A stretch of DNA of 64,000 nucleotides from Streptomyces sp. NBC_00237 (lineage in GTDB: Bacteria > Actinomycetota > Actinomycetes > Streptomycetales > Streptomycetaceae), in contig NZ_JAPEMT010000002.1 in the NCBI RefSeq assembly GCF_026342435.1, positions 2,170,001 to 2,234,000 of the forward strand, given 5' to 3'. Of this stretch, positions 1 to 10,528 are shown in pieces; positions within the stretch are counted from its first letter, which is position 1; the number at the start of each line of letters is the position of its first letter. The notes under the pieces were generated by a model that was not told the DNA's origin, did not search any database, and saw nothing but the letters and a program-made list of their open reading frames with translations. Both the position numbers and the translations under genes were made by a program.

Positions 1-1197
1 CGCGAAGGCGTCGGCCGCCTCGTCGGGGAAGAGCTGGGCGGCCAGCGCCCGACAGTGCGCGAGGTAGCCCCGGCCCGTCCTGTCGTCGTCCCCGACCGGC
101 GCGGCGACGATCCGCAGCCGGGTGTCCGGCTCGGCCCTGTGGACGGCCGCGAAGGCGTGCAGCAGTGCCACCAGGTCCTTGGCGGGGTCGACCCGGCCCA
201 CCCAGACCAGCGTGCCGTCCCCGGCCTCCTGCGGCCCACCGCGGGAAGCGGCCTCCCCGACCGCCGCGAACCGCCCCGCCTCCATCCCCGGGTACACCGT
301 GCGCAGCTTGGCCCGGTCCGCGCCACAGCGCTCCTGCCAGCGCCTGGCGTGCGTGTTGCCCGGGGTGATCACGGCGGCCTGGGCGTACACCTCGGCCGCC
401 AGCAGTCCCTGGAAGGCAGCGAGCAGCGTCCGTACGGAGGCACTCAACTCGGCCTCCTGCGCGGCCAGGTAGTGCGCCCGCAGCTGCACTCCGTACTCGG
501 TGACCAGCAGGGGCACTCCGAAGAAGCGCTTGGCCAGCAGCCCCGGCAGCGCGGCCGTCCCGCCCGAGGCCGCGTGGCACAGGTCGACGGCGCCGAGCCC
601 GCCCTCCCCGGTGTCGTACCAGTCGAGCGACAGCGGTCGCAGGGCACGCTCCAGGAAGTCCGCGAAGGCCAGGTAGTCGGGCACCTTCGCGATCTGCACG
701 ACCCGGGGTGCGCCCGGCGCACGACAGGCGCGCTCCAGCGCACGCACCGCGCGTTCGGAACGCAGCGCGGTGTGCAACCCGCCTTTCTCACGGGCGAGTT
801 CGGCCAGTCCGTACAGCCCTGTGGAGAAACGCTCCGCCGCCGAAGGGCCCTCGCCGGAAGGCCCCCCGCCGACGGCCTCCCCCACACAGACGGCCGAGAC
901 GAGCTCCCCGAAGTGCTCGTCGAAGCGGCGTCGTTCACGCCGCCCGTAGGCGCGTGCGCCGAGCCGTCCGTGCGAGGTCCTGAAGTCGGCCTCCGGGGCC
1001 CACAGAGGGGCGGTCCGCACCCGCTGCACCTGCGGCGGCAGCTCCAGCCATCCCTGCTCCTCCTGGTCCGCGCTGCGGCTCAGGGCGTAGAGGTCGAATT
1101 CGTGCCGCGCGAGCCCGCGCACAAGCCGGTCGCACCAGAACCTGGATTCACCCGTCGCATACGGGTAACCACCTTCCGTAAGCAGTCCGATCCGCAC
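1..1197 (-). CDS. Family 4 glycosyltransferase with PelF-type N-terminal domain, C-terminus outside the window
   Basis: The reading frame is open from a GTG at 1197 to the window edge, giving 399 residues of a longer protein. The N-terminus MRIGLLTEGGYPYATGE is typical of the DUF3492/PelF-like N-terminal half of GT-B glycosyltransferases, and around residue 345 LVWVGRVDPAKDL marks the start of the nucleotide-sugar binding half (family GT4). PelF-type enzymes act in the cytoplasm on UDP- or GDP-sugars to build extracellular polysaccharide. A GGGAG element lies about 15 nt upstream of the GTG. Substrate cannot be inferred and the catalytic C-terminal Glu motif is not in view. No frameshift seen in the visible part. 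Confidence 0.8.
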   Translation of the reverse strand, partial: MRIGLLTEGGYPYATGESRFWCDRLVRGLARHEFDLYALSRSADQEEQGWLELPPQVQRVRTAPLWAPEADFRTSHGRLGARAYGRRERRRFDEHFGELVSAVCVGEAVGGGPSGEGPSAAERFSTGLYGLAELAREKGGLHTALRSERAVRALERACRAPGAPRVVQIAKVPDYLAFADFLERALRPLSLDWYDTGEGGLGAVDLCHAASGGTAALPGLLAKRFFGVPLLVTEYGVQLRAHYLAAQEAELSASVRTLLAAFQGLLAAEVYAQAAVITPGNTHARRWQERCGADRAKLRTVYPGMEAGRFAAVGEAASRGGPQEAGDGTLVWVGRVDPAKDLVALLHAFAAVHRAEPDTRLRIVAAPVGDDDRTGRGYLAHCRALAAQLFPDEAADAFA

Positions 1198-1453
1198 GTG
1201 TACACCCCCGATCTCCCTTGTGGGCAGCCGCCGTTGATCCGGCGACTCGCAGCGGGACCGACCGTATGCGGACATGACCGGGGAGCGACGGACGGTTGTC
1301 CATCGCACCACCGGAAGGGGTGAAGAGTCGTAACTTTCACGCGCGGGTCGCGTTTAGTCGCGCTACAGAGGAGTGCGCACGCGCCTCAAGGGGCCGCATG
1401 CCCCGAGGAGCCACGCGCCCCGAGGGGTCACATGCCCCAGGGGGCGTCGGCGG

Positions 1454-2974
<1,521 letters not shown>

Positions 2975-2982
2975 GCGGCGGA

Positions 2983-3945
2983 TCAGCTCCTAGTTTCTGT
3001 CTGTACGAGCCCCAGGAACGCCTCTGCGACCGCCTCGGGGTACTCCATCATCGCTACATGCCCGGCATCCGGAAGAGCCAGGAGCCGGGAATCACGGAAC
3101 GCGTTCGCGGCCTTACGCGCCATGCGGAAGGACACCAGCCGGTCGCGCCCGCCGTACACCAGCAGGGTCGGTGCGAGCACCCTCTGTGCCTGCTTCCACA
3201 GTCCGTGCTGGCCACCGAGGGTGTAAGCGTCCACGATGCCCCGCGCGGAACGGGTCATGGCGTCCCAGAAGTACGGCAGCTCCAGCCGCCTCTCCATCTC
3301 GGCGACGGCGGCGCGGAAGCCCTCCTCGGACACCCTCGTGGGATCTCCGTAACAGAGCCCCGTCACTCCCCGGGTGCGCTGCTCCGCCGTCCAGTCGCTG
3401 CTGAGCTTCGCGAAGAGCCGGGCCACGCCCGGCACCGCGAGCAGCCCGGTGGGGACGGCGGTCTTCTGCACCCGCAGCTCCGGCAGCGCGGGCGACACCA
3501 GGGTCAGCGTGCGCACCAGGTCGGGGCGGACGGCGGCGACACGTGTCGACACCGCGCCGCCCATGGAGTTGCCGAGGAGGTGGACGGGGCCGCGTCCGCT
3601 CGCGTCGAGGTAGCGGATGACGGCGCGCGCGTGCCCGGTGATCGAGTAGTTACCGTCGTCGGGCGGCGGGGAGTCACCGAATCCCGGCAGGTCCAGGGCC
3701 TCGCTGTCGACGACGCCGTCGAGCAGCGGCATCAGCGCCGACCAGTTCTGCGAGGAACCGCCGAGCCCGTGGACGTACAGGGCGGGCGGCAGGCCCGGCC
3801 GCGCCGGGGGCCTGGAGCGGACGGTCAGCGTCAGCCCCGGCAGGGCGACGGAGCGCAGCTCCTCCCCTTCGGCGACCCTGACGGCACTGACCATCGGCAG
3901 CGGAGCGGCCGCGGTGCTGGATTCCGGCAGATCGGTCGAGGACAT
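2983..3945 (-). CDS. Alpha/beta hydrolase
   Basis: 320 residues with the alpha/beta-hydrolase fold signature. The oxyanion motif HGLGG is near residue 63, the nucleophile elbow GNSMGG near 133 (Ser nucleophile), the acidic residue in YGGRDRLV near 267 and the catalytic His in DAGHVAMMEYP near 297. No signal peptide, so probably cytoplasmic. The first ~35 residues are a Pro/Ala-rich extension. Upstream member of a likely two-gene unit with the DUF3152 gene. Substrate cannot be assigned from sequence; related proteins include esterases, C-C hydrolases and haloperoxidase-like enzymes. Confidence 0.85.
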   Translation of the reverse strand: MSSTDLPESSTAAAPLPMVSAVRVAEGEELRSVALPGLTLTVRSRPPARPGLPPALYVHGLGGSSQNWSALMPLLDGVVDSEALDLPGFGDSPPPDDGNYSITGHARAVIRYLDASGRGPVHLLGNSMGGAVSTRVAAVRPDLVRTLTLVSPALPELRVQKTAVPTGLLAVPGVARLFAKLSSDWTAEQRTRGVTGLCYGDPTRVSEEGFRAAVAEMERRLELPYFWDAMTRSARGIVDAYTLGGQHGLWKQAQRVLAPTLLVYGGRDRLVSFRMARKAANAFRDSRLLALPDAGHVAMMEYPEAVAEAFLGLVQTETRS

Positions 3946-4110
3946 GGCGCCAATGTTACGAGACGATCACGCAGGGGCTCATGTGTTCGCAGTCACAGAC
4001 GTGCTCGTGTGCACCCCGGACCGCATGGCGCACTCCCCCGCGCACTCCTACGCTCGAAAGAGGACGCGTGCCCGTACATGCCGGGCCGCGCACCGGAAAG
4101 GCGGAACACC

Positions 4111-4332
4111 ATGACTGTGGACCCCACCGACCCGGACGACTTCCGCGAGGACGACGACACGACGCCGGACCTCACCCCCGAGACCCCGGAGGCGGACGCC
4201 GCCGAGCAGCACACGGACCTCACCCAGCTCACCGACGACCCCCTGCCCACCGACGACCCGGCCTCCGCGAACGCGGCGGACGTCGCTGAACAGGCGCGCG
4301 TGGTGGCCCTCGACGAGGACGACTACCGCTGA
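4111..4332 (+). CDS. Small acidic disordered protein
   Basis: 73 residues, very rich in Asp, Thr, Pro and Ala, with no hydrophobic segment and no Cys; predicted intrinsically disordered and cytoplasmic. The ATG at 4111 is preceded by a GGAAAGG-type ribosome binding site about 10 nt upstream. It is a compact frame ending in EDDYR. I recognise this as a small protein seen in Streptomyces at this place but know no function. It is transcribed divergently from the alpha/beta hydrolase and followed by the TetR gene. Codon bias is as in neighbouring genes. Confidence 0.6.
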   Translation: MTVDPTDPDDFREDDDTTPDLTPETPEADAAEQHTDLTQLTDDPLPTDDPASANAADVAEQARVVALDEDDYR

Positions 4333-4562
4333 GGGTGCGCCCTCAAAAAGGTGCTCGCGGGGTGCGCCCACCGCTGAGCGTGCGCCCATGTCCGCATTTC
4401 GGCAGCGTGATCGCCCTTCACGCGGTGTCCGCTCCGTGAAATTCTGCGTCCGCACCGCGCACAGGGCGGTTACCCAAAAGTACGATGGCCGCTGCGGCGC
4501 ACATCACACGGAACAGCCGTGCGGTGAGAGGTCCGTGAAATGGAAAGACATTGGGAGGCGGC

Positions 4563-5204
4563 GTGACAGCCACCGAGCAGACAGAGGCGGCACGCCCGCG
4601 GGGCACCCGCCTGCCACGCCGAGCCCGACGCAACCAGCTCCTGGGCGCTGCCCAGGAAGTCTTCGTGGCGCAGGGTTACCACGCGGCCGCGATGGACGAC
4701 ATCGCCGAGCGCGCCGGAGTCAGCAAGCCGGTGCTCTACCAGCACTTCCCCGGCAAGCTGGATCTCTACCTGGCGCTGTTGGACCAGCACTGCGAGTCAC
4801 TGCTTCAGGCGGTGCGCACGGCCCTGGCCTCGACGTCCGACAACAAGCTGCGCGTCGCCGCGACGATGGACGCCTACTTCGCGTACGTCCAGGACGAGGG
4901 CGGCGCCTTCCGGCTCGTCTTCGAGTCGGACCTGACGAACGAGCCCGCCGTGCGCGAGCGTGTGGACCGGGTCTCGCTCCAGTGCGCGGAGGCGATCAGC
5001 GAGGTCATCGCGGAGGACACCGGCCTGTCCAAGGACGAGTCGATGCTGCTGGCCGTCGGTCTGGGCGGAGTCTCCCAGGTGGTGGCGCGCTACTGGCTCT
5101 CCAGCGGCAGCACCATCCCCCGGGACCAGGCGGTGCAGCTCCTCACCTCGCTGGCCTGGCGCGGCATCGCGGGCTTCCCGTTGCACGGCACCGACCAGCA
5201 CTGA
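4563..5204 (+). CDS. TetR family transcriptional regulator
   Basis: 213 residues. The N-terminal TetR helix-turn-helix spans about residues 20-68: RNQLLGAAQEVFVAQGYHAA, then MDDIAERAGVSKPVLYQHFP. The C-terminal ligand domain (about 75-210) includes a segment DEGGAFRLVFESDLTNEPAV seen in actinobacterial TetR regulators of the same group. Start chosen at GTG 4563, which follows GGGAGG (4553-4558); an in-frame TTG at 4551 overlaps that ribosome binding site and is less likely. No adjacent divergent target gene suggests its regulon; the downstream DUF3107 gene begins 138 nt later and may have its own promoter. Confidence 0.88.
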   Translation: MTATEQTEAARPRGTRLPRRARRNQLLGAAQEVFVAQGYHAAAMDDIAERAGVSKPVLYQHFPGKLDLYLALLDQHCESLLQAVRTALASTSDNKLRVAATMDAYFAYVQDEGGAFRLVFESDLTNEPAVRERVDRVSLQCAEAISEVIAEDTGLSKDESMLLAVGLGGVSQVVARYWLSSGSTIPRDQAVQLLTSLAWRGIAGFPLHGTDQH

Positions 5205-5342
5205 CGCGATCGGCACCGGCGGGGGCGCGTGTTCGCTCCCGGCGTGGCCCGGAAAGCGGATGACGTCGCCTCGCCGGGCTAATGTGTCTGAACGTACGGC
5301 GCGGTGGACCGCGCCGACCCAGATCGTCGGAGGGACATAGCC

Positions 5343-5570
5343 GTGGAGGTCAAGATCGGCGTGCAGCACGCACCCCGGGAGATCGTTCTGGAGAGCGGGC
5401 AGTCTGCCGAGGAGGTCGAGCGCGCGGTGGCCGACGCGCTGGCCGGCAAGGCACAGCTGCTCAGCCTGAACGACGAAAAGGGCCGCAAGGTCCTGGTGCC
5501 CGCGGACCGGATCGCCTACGTGGAGATCGGCGAGCAGGCGCAGCGTCGCGTGGGCTTCGGCGCCCTCTAG
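5343..5570 (+). CDS. DUF3107 small conserved actinobacterial protein
   Basis: 75 residues: VEVKIGVQHAPREIVLES at the N-terminus, then a helix with SAEEVERAVADAL, ending RRVGFGAL. This matches the DUF3107 family, found next to a TetR regulator in many actinobacteria. Function is not established. GTG start at 5343 is preceded by GGAGGGA (5329-5335) with 7-nt spacing, an excellent ribosome binding site. The following perfect 19-bp hairpin ends the transcript. Confidence 0.85.
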   Translation: MEVKIGVQHAPREIVLESGQSAEEVERAVADALAGKAQLLSLNDEKGRKVLVPADRIAYVEIGEQAQRRVGFGAL

Positions 5571-5603
5571 AACGCGTCACACCAGCCAGAACGCGTCACC
5601 CAA

Positions 5604-5646
5604 GTGCGTACGGCCCGGCGGGATCAACCCGCCGGGCCGTACGCAC
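5604..5646 (+). terminator. Perfect 19-bp hairpin terminator
   Basis: Arms 5604-5622 and 5628-5646 are perfectly complementary around the loop ATCAA. It begins 33 nt after the DUF3107 stop. No U-tract follows, as is usual for Streptomyces terminators. Confidence 0.75.
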
Positions 5647-5780
5647 GTCTGCGTTCGTGAAGGGCCGTTCGTGGTCCGGGGCGCGTGGGGAGGGTTGCAT
5701 TCCGCGCCCTCCGGGTAAGACGGGCTACGACCCAGTTTGCCCACGTTGCAGTCCCCGTTGCAGTGCAGGAGGGAACCGCG

Positions 5781-6050
5781 TTGATCCTGGAAGCTCTCGG
5801 CTCCGTCGTCCTCGGACTCGCCCTCGCCCTGGCCGCCCTCTCACGGCTGCCCGAACGCCTGCCGTCCCGTCCGCTGGTCCTCACCGCGGGCCTTCTCGGC
5901 GCCCTGTTCGGCGGCTGGCTGACGCATGCGGCCGTCGGCCCCGGCCACCCGTTCGCGACCCTGATCGGTGCGGGCACGGTGGGAGCGGTGTCGCTCTCGC
6001 TGCTGCTGCGCCCCACGGGAGGCATGCGCCGCCGATCGGCCGCGGCGTAG
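5781..6050 (+). CDS. Small membrane protein, conserved in Streptomyces
   Basis: 89 residues with three hydrophobic stretches (about 3-20, 33-50 and 59-78), so a small integral membrane protein. It ends in the basic tail GGMRRRSAAA, which by the positive-inside rule would face the cytoplasm. The TTG start at 5781 follows AGGAGGG (5767-5773) with a 7-nt spacer; no other start is as well placed. No known domain recognised. Monocistronic, bounded by hairpins on both sides. Confidence 0.65.
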   Translation: MILEALGSVVLGLALALAALSRLPERLPSRPLVLTAGLLGALFGGWLTHAAVGPGHPFATLIGAGTVGAVSLSLLLRPTGGMRRRSAAA

Positions 6051-6055
6051 CGAAC

Positions 6056-6083
6056 GGGGCCCGCCCGGCATCGGACGGGCCCC
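6056..6083. terminator. GC-rich hairpin after the small membrane protein gene
   Basis: GGGGCCCGCCCG pairs with CGGACGGGCCCC around GCAT, with one mismatch. It follows the stop at 6050 and faces the converging ferritin-like gene, so could serve both strands. Confidence 0.55.
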
Positions 6084-6120
6084 GCACCTTGCTGCGCCGC
6101 CGGCCCGGGCCGACGGCGCT

Positions 6121-6150
6121 TTTTCACGTACTTTCACGCACTTTCACGTA
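6121..6150. repeat. Three tandem copies of a 10-bp repeat
   Basis: The units are TTTTCACGTA, CTTTCACGCA and CTTTCACGTA, back to back, in the non-coding gap between two convergent genes. No function recognised. Confidence 0.6.
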
Positions 6151-6198
6151 TTCGGCTTTCCCGTACTCAGCACGTTGTTCACGTACGGAGAACGCGCC

Positions 6199-6960
6199 TC
6201 AGGCGGCGAGCCCCAGTGCGGCCATCCGCTTGGTGTGCGCCTCGGTGATGCGGGAGAACATCCGGCCGACCTCCGCGAGGTCGAAGCCGTCCGCCACACC
6301 GCCCACCAGCATGGTCGACAGCGAGTCGCGCTCGGCGACCACGCGCTGCGCCTGCGACAGGGCCTCGCCCATCAGACGGCGCGCCCACAGTGCGAGCCGC
6401 CCGCCGACGCGGGGGTCGGCCTCGATGGCGGCGCGCACCTTCTCGACGGCGAAGTTGCCGTGCCCGGTGTCGTCGAGGACGGCGAGCACCAGGGAGCGGG
6501 TGTCGGTGTCCAGGCGGGCGGCGACCTCGCGGTAGAAGTCACTGGCGATCGAGTCGCCGACATACGCCTTGACCAGGCCCTCCAGCCAGTCCGACGGGGC
6601 GGTCAGCCGGTGGAAGTCGTCCAGCGCCTTGGCGAAGGGCTCCATGGCGGCGGTCGGCTCGGTGTCGATCGCCGAGAGGCGGTCGCGCAGGCGCTCGAAG
6701 TGGTGGAACTCGGCGGAGGCCATCTTCGCCAGCTCCGCCTTGTCGCCCAGCGTCGGCGCCAGCTTGGCGTCCTCGGCGAGCCGCTCGAAGGCCGCCAGTT
6801 CGCCGTACGCGAGGGCGCCGAGGAGGTCGACCACGGCGTCGCGGTAGGTCGGCTCGACGGAGGCCGTCGCCCAGTCCTGGGCGGCGATTCCGGTGGGTGC
6901 GGGGGCTTCGGCGGCGGTCGGTTCGGCGGGGGTGTCCGGCGGGGTGTCAGGCGTCTCCAT
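6199..6960 (-). CDS. Ferritin-like fold protein, tRNA-(ms2io6A)-hydroxylase-like
   Basis: 253 residues. After a disordered Pro/Ala/Thr-rich start (about 30 residues), the sequence is all-helical with carboxylate/His pairs expected of a di-iron four-helix bundle: GELAAFERLAED near 61-72, AEFHHFERL near 90-98, and later helices with EALSQAQRVVAERD. It belongs to the actinobacterial ferritin-like family usually found divergent from this DEAD-box helicase. The exact reaction is unknown; hydroxylase annotation is by fold only. Start at ATG 6960: no ribosome binding site is visible but TATTGT lies about 10 nt upstream, compatible with a leaderless transcript. A longer in-frame frame to 7041 looks spurious. 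Confidence 0.75.
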   Translation of the reverse strand: METPDTPPDTPAEPTAAEAPAPTGIAAQDWATASVEPTYRDAVVDLLGALAYGELAAFERLAEDAKLAPTLGDKAELAKMASAEFHHFERLRDRLSAIDTEPTAAMEPFAKALDDFHRLTAPSDWLEGLVKAYVGDSIASDFYREVAARLDTDTRSLVLAVLDDTGHGNFAVEKVRAAIEADPRVGGRLALWARRLMGEALSQAQRVVAERDSLSTMLVGGVADGFDLAEVGRMFSRITEAHTKRMAALGLAA

Positions 6961-7408
6961 AAAACGCACAATAGCCCGCGCACAGGGGGGCGTAAGGGCC
7001 TGGTCAGCGCAGCAGGTGCCACGAGGGGTCGCGGAGTGCACCGGGATCGGGTCTGCACCGCCGCCCCACCATTCCTACGAATTCACCCAACACACATGCG
7101 CGAATCCGGGGTACAGTGGTAATGCGCCTGCTGAGCATTCCCCGCGTACGCACCACTGGTGCGCGCGCTCTGTGCAGGCCATCCGAATGAGGATGCCCGG
7201 TCGGTGGCCCGATCGGCTCCGACCCGACAGCCCTCCGTGCGGGCGGTGCACAAGCACCACCGCAGACGAGGGAACCCTCAGCGACACGAGCGCTAGAGCA
7301 ATGGCAGTGGTCCCGCGCCACCCGGTCCTCCCAAGGCCGGATGAGACCCAGGCACGGTACGACCCCCGTTGTTCGCCTTGAGTCGCGTCTCACAGAAGAG
7401 GCAGCACC
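6961..7408. other. 448-bp divergent intergenic region upstream of the DEAD-box helicase
   Basis: No convincing gene. It must hold the divergent promoters for the ferritin-like gene and the helicase. GGTACAGTGG around 7108-7117 contains a TACAGT -10-like hexamer on the plus strand, which would leave a 5' leader of nearly 290 nt. Long leaders are known on cold-inducible DEAD-box helicase genes; no specific RNA fold was identified. Confidence 0.4.
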
Positions 7409-9499
7409 CTGACTACGTTCCGTGACCTCGGCATTCTCTCCGAGACGGCCGAAGCCCTTGAGGCAGTCGGCATCACGTCCCCCTTCCCCATCCAGGAGAT
7501 GACGCTCCCCGTCGCGCTTTCGGGCAGCGACGTCATCGGCCAGGCCAAGACCGGTACGGGCAAGACCCTCGGTTTCGGTCTGCCGCTCCTTGAGCGCGTC
7601 ACCGTTCCCGCAGACGTCGAGGCGGGCCGGGCCAAGCCCGAGCAGCTCACCGACGCCCCGCAGGCCCTCGTCGTCGTACCGACCCGCGAGCTGTGCCAGC
7701 AGGTCACCAACGACCTCCTCACCGCGGGCAAGGCGCGCAACGTGCGCGTCCTCGCGATCTACGGCGGCCGTGCGTACGAGCCGCAGGTCGAGGCCCTCAA
7801 GAAGGGCGTCGACATCATCGTCGGCACCCCGGGCCGCCTGCTCGACCTGGCAGGACAGAAGAAGCTCGATCTGTCCCACATCCGCGCCCTCGTCCTCGAC
7901 GAGGCCGACGAGATGCTGGACCTCGGCTTCCTGCCGGACGTCGAGCGCATCATGAACATGCTGCCGCCCAAGCGGCAGACCATGCTCTTCTCCGCGACCA
8001 TGCCCGGCGCCGTCATCGGCCTGGCCCGTCGCTACATGTCGCAGCCCACGCACATCAGCGCCACCTCGCCGGACGACGAGGGCGCGACCGTCAAGAACAT
8101 CGCGCAGCACGTCTTCCGCGCCCACAACATGGACAAGCCGGAGCTCGTCTCCCGCATCCTCCAGGCCGACGGCCGCGGCCTCGCGATGATCTTCTGCCGT
8201 ACGAAGCGGACCGCCGCGGACATCGCCGAGCAGCTGGAGAAGCGCGGCTTCGCGTCCGGCGCCGTGCACGGCGACCTCGGCCAGGGCGCCCGCGAGCAGG
8301 CGCTGCGCGCCTTCCGCAACGGCAAGGTCGACGTGCTGGTCTGCACCGACGTCGCCGCTCGCGGCATCGACGTCGAGGGCGTGACGCACGTCATCAACTA
8401 CCAGACCCCCGAGGACGAGAAGACCTACCTGCACCGCGTGGGCCGCACCGGCCGCGCGGGCAACAAGGGCATCGCCGTCACCCTCGTGGACTGGGACGAC
8501 ATCCCGCGCTGGAAGCTCATCAACAAGGCGCTGGACCTGCCCTTCGACGAGCCGGAGGAGACGTACTCCACGTCTCCCCACCTCTACGAGATCCTCTCCA
8601 TCCCCAGCGGCACGAAGGGCATACTGCCCCGGGCCGACCGCACCCGCGCCGGACTGCGCGCGGAAGAGGTCGAGGACCTGGGCGAGACGGGCGGCCGAGG
8701 CCGCAAGTCGGCTCCGGCCGCCGCGGCCGCCGCTGTCGTCGAGGACCGCCCGGCCCGTACGCGCACCCCGCGCCAGCGGCGCAGGACGCGCGGCGGCTCG
8801 GACCTCGGGGCGGACGCCGTCGAGACGCCCGTGACCGAAGCTCCGGTCACTCCGGCCGAGACTCCGGACGCCGTCGAGGGTGCCGAGGCGCGGACGCCGC
8901 GTCGTCGTCGCCGGACGCGGGCGGTGGTCCCTTCGACCGCCGCTTCGACCGCCACCGCGGTGGCGGAGGCTCCCGTCGTCGCCGAGGCGGTAGAGGTGTC
9001 CGAGGCCGTCGAGGCCCCGAAGGCGCGTACCCGTACGCGCAGCCGGGCCGCGAAGGCGACCGAGGTCTCCGAGGCCGTCACGACCGTGGAGGTGGCGAAG
9101 GCCGTCGAGGCCGCTCCCGCGAAGAAGGCCGTACGGAAGCGGACCGTCAAGGTCACCGCTCCGGCGCCGGAGGCCGACGAGCTCCCGGCGAAGCGCCCCA
9201 CCCGGACCCGCGCGCCGCGCGCCAAGTCCGCACCGGTCGCCGAGGCGACGCAGGTGGTCGAGGCGCCGGTACGTCCGCGACTGAAGCGTCCGGTGCGGGC
9301 GCGGGTGTCGGCGGAGCCGGAGGTCGACTTCCAGATGGCCCCGATGCCGGAGCCCGAGCCGACGCGCCCGCTCCGCCGGACGGCGTCGACGCGTTCGTCG
9401 TCGGCGAAGCCGAAGGTGGAGAAGGCTACGGCTTCCGCCGATGGCGCGGAGGCGAAGCCGAGGCGGCGACGCGCCCCGCGCAAGCCCGCGGAGAGCTGA
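7409..9499 (+). CDS. DEAD-box RNA helicase with long basic low-complexity tail
   Basis: 696 residues. Core helicase about 1-410: Q motif FPIQ with Gln-29, motif I AKTGTGKT (46-53), PTREL, TPGRLLD, motif II DEAD, motif III SAT, then the second RecA domain with ARGID and HRVGRTGRAG. The remaining ~290 residues are a disordered Ala/Glu/Arg/Lys-rich tail, probably RNA-binding. Roles of this family are ribosome assembly, mRNA decay and cold adaptation. The frame upstream is closed by TGA at 7379. Between it and the first ATG (7499) the only plausible start is CTG 7409, preceded by AGAAGAGG (7394-7401) with 7-nt spacing. Starting at 7499 would delete the Q motif. Confidence 0.9.
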   Translation: MTTFRDLGILSETAEALEAVGITSPFPIQEMTLPVALSGSDVIGQAKTGTGKTLGFGLPLLERVTVPADVEAGRAKPEQLTDAPQALVVVPTRELCQQVTNDLLTAGKARNVRVLAIYGGRAYEPQVEALKKGVDIIVGTPGRLLDLAGQKKLDLSHIRALVLDEADEMLDLGFLPDVERIMNMLPPKRQTMLFSATMPGAVIGLARRYMSQPTHISATSPDDEGATVKNIAQHVFRAHNMDKPELVSRILQADGRGLAMIFCRTKRTAADIAEQLEKRGFASGAVHGDLGQGAREQALRAFRNGKVDVLVCTDVAARGIDVEGVTHVINYQTPEDEKTYLHRVGRTGRAGNKGIAVTLVDWDDIPRWKLINKALDLPFDEPEETYSTSPHLYEILSIPSGTKGILPRADRTRAGLRAEEVEDLGETGGRGRKSAPAAAAAAVVEDRPARTRTPRQRRRTRGGSDLGADAVETPVTEAPVTPAETPDAVEGAEARTPRRRRRTRAVVPSTAASTATAVAEAPVVAEAVEVSEAVEAPKARTRTRSRAAKATEVSEAVTTVEVAKAVEAAPAKKAVRKRTVKVTAPAPEADELPAKRPTRTRAPRAKSAPVAEATQVVEAPVRPRLKRPVRARVSAEPEVDFQMAPMPEPEPTRPLRRTASTRSSSAKPKVEKATASADGAEAKPRRRRAPRKPAES

Positions 9500-9515
9500 T
9501 CCGAAGTACGTCCTG

Positions 9516-9550
9516 GTGGCCCCGTTCCCCTCGCAGGGGGGCGGGGCCAC
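9516..9550 (+). terminator. Hairpin terminator of the helicase gene
   Basis: GTGGCCCCG pairs with CGGGGCCAC; an inner CCCC/GGGG pair extends the stem. It begins 16 nt after the helicase stop. Confidence 0.6.
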
Positions 9551-9646
9551 CGGCGTGTCCGCGGGAGGGGCGGGACGGCCCCGTCGCAGGCGAACCGGGG
9601 TGCGGGGCGCCGGAGGGCCGGGGAGGGGCGGCGGTAGCCTCGGGGG

Positions 9647-10528
9647 ATGAGTAGGCCGTCGAGTTTCACGCCGCCCCCCGGCGTCCACGCCACCCCCCTC
9701 CGCACGGAGCGCGGCACCTTCGCCGTACTGGAAGCCGTACCGGACACCGGGACGCCGCGCGGCACCGTCCTGCTGCTGCCGGGGTTCACCGGGAGCAAGG
9801 AGGACTTCATCGCCGTTCTGCGCCCCCTCGCCGAGGCCGGTCACCGCGCCGTCGCCGTGGACGGCCGAGGACAGTACGAGTCCGAAGGTCCACGAGAGGA
9901 CGAATCCCCTTACGCGCAAGGGGAGTTGGCACTCGACGTCCTCGCGCAGGCCGAAGCCCTGGGCGGCGGAGGCCCCCTCCACCTCCTCGGCCACTCCCTC
10001 GGCGGCCAGATCGCCCGCGCCGCCGCGATCCTCGATCCGGCCCCGTTCCGCTCGCTGACGCTCATGTCGTCGGGCCCCGCCGAGGTCGACCCGGTGCAGC
10101 AGCAGAAGATCGCACTGCTCTCCGAGGCCCTCGGCTTCATGGGCATGGGCGAGGTCTGGGACGCCATGCAGGCCATGGAAGCCCCGGCCCCGGAGGAGGC
10201 GAAGGAGGCGGCGGCGGAGTCGCACGACACGGAGCTGGAGGCCGCGCTGCGACGTCGCTGGCTGATGCACAGCCCGGCCCAGTTGACCGCGACCGGGCGC
10301 GCGCTCACCCGGGAGCCCGACCGGGTCGCCGAGCTGCGCGCCACCGGGCTGCCCCTGCACGTCGTGTCCGGGACGGTGGACGACACCTGGCCGGTCCCGC
10401 TCCTCGACGACATGGCCGTACGCCTCGACGCGCACCGCACCGTGATCAAGGACTCGGGCCACTCCCCCAACACCGACAACCCGGGGGAGACGGCTCAAGC
10501 CCTCGTCGACTTCTGGTCGCGGTGCTAG
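9647..10528 (+). CDS. Alpha/beta hydrolase
   Basis: 293 residues. Alpha/beta-hydrolase features: LLLPGFTGSKEDF (oxyanion region, about 44-56), AVDGRGQYES, nucleophile elbow GHSLGG (near 122, Ser nucleophile), acidic residue in SGTVDDTWP and the His in DSGHSPNTDNP near the C-terminus. No signal peptide. The ATG at 9647 has no clear ribosome binding site, but TAGCCT lies about 8 nt upstream, a common Streptomyces -10 hexamer, so the mRNA is probably leaderless. Substrate unknown. Its stop overlaps the stop of the convergent NYN gene within the palindrome CTAG. Confidence 0.85.
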   Translation: MSRPSSFTPPPGVHATPLRTERGTFAVLEAVPDTGTPRGTVLLLPGFTGSKEDFIAVLRPLAEAGHRAVAVDGRGQYESEGPREDESPYAQGELALDVLAQAEALGGGGPLHLLGHSLGGQIARAAAILDPAPFRSLTLMSSGPAEVDPVQQQKIALLSEALGFMGMGEVWDAMQAMEAPAPEEAKEAAAESHDTELEAALRRRWLMHSPAQLTATGRALTREPDRVAELRATGLPLHVVSGTVDDTWPVPLLDDMAVRLDAHRTVIKDSGHSPNTDNPGETAQALVDFWSRC

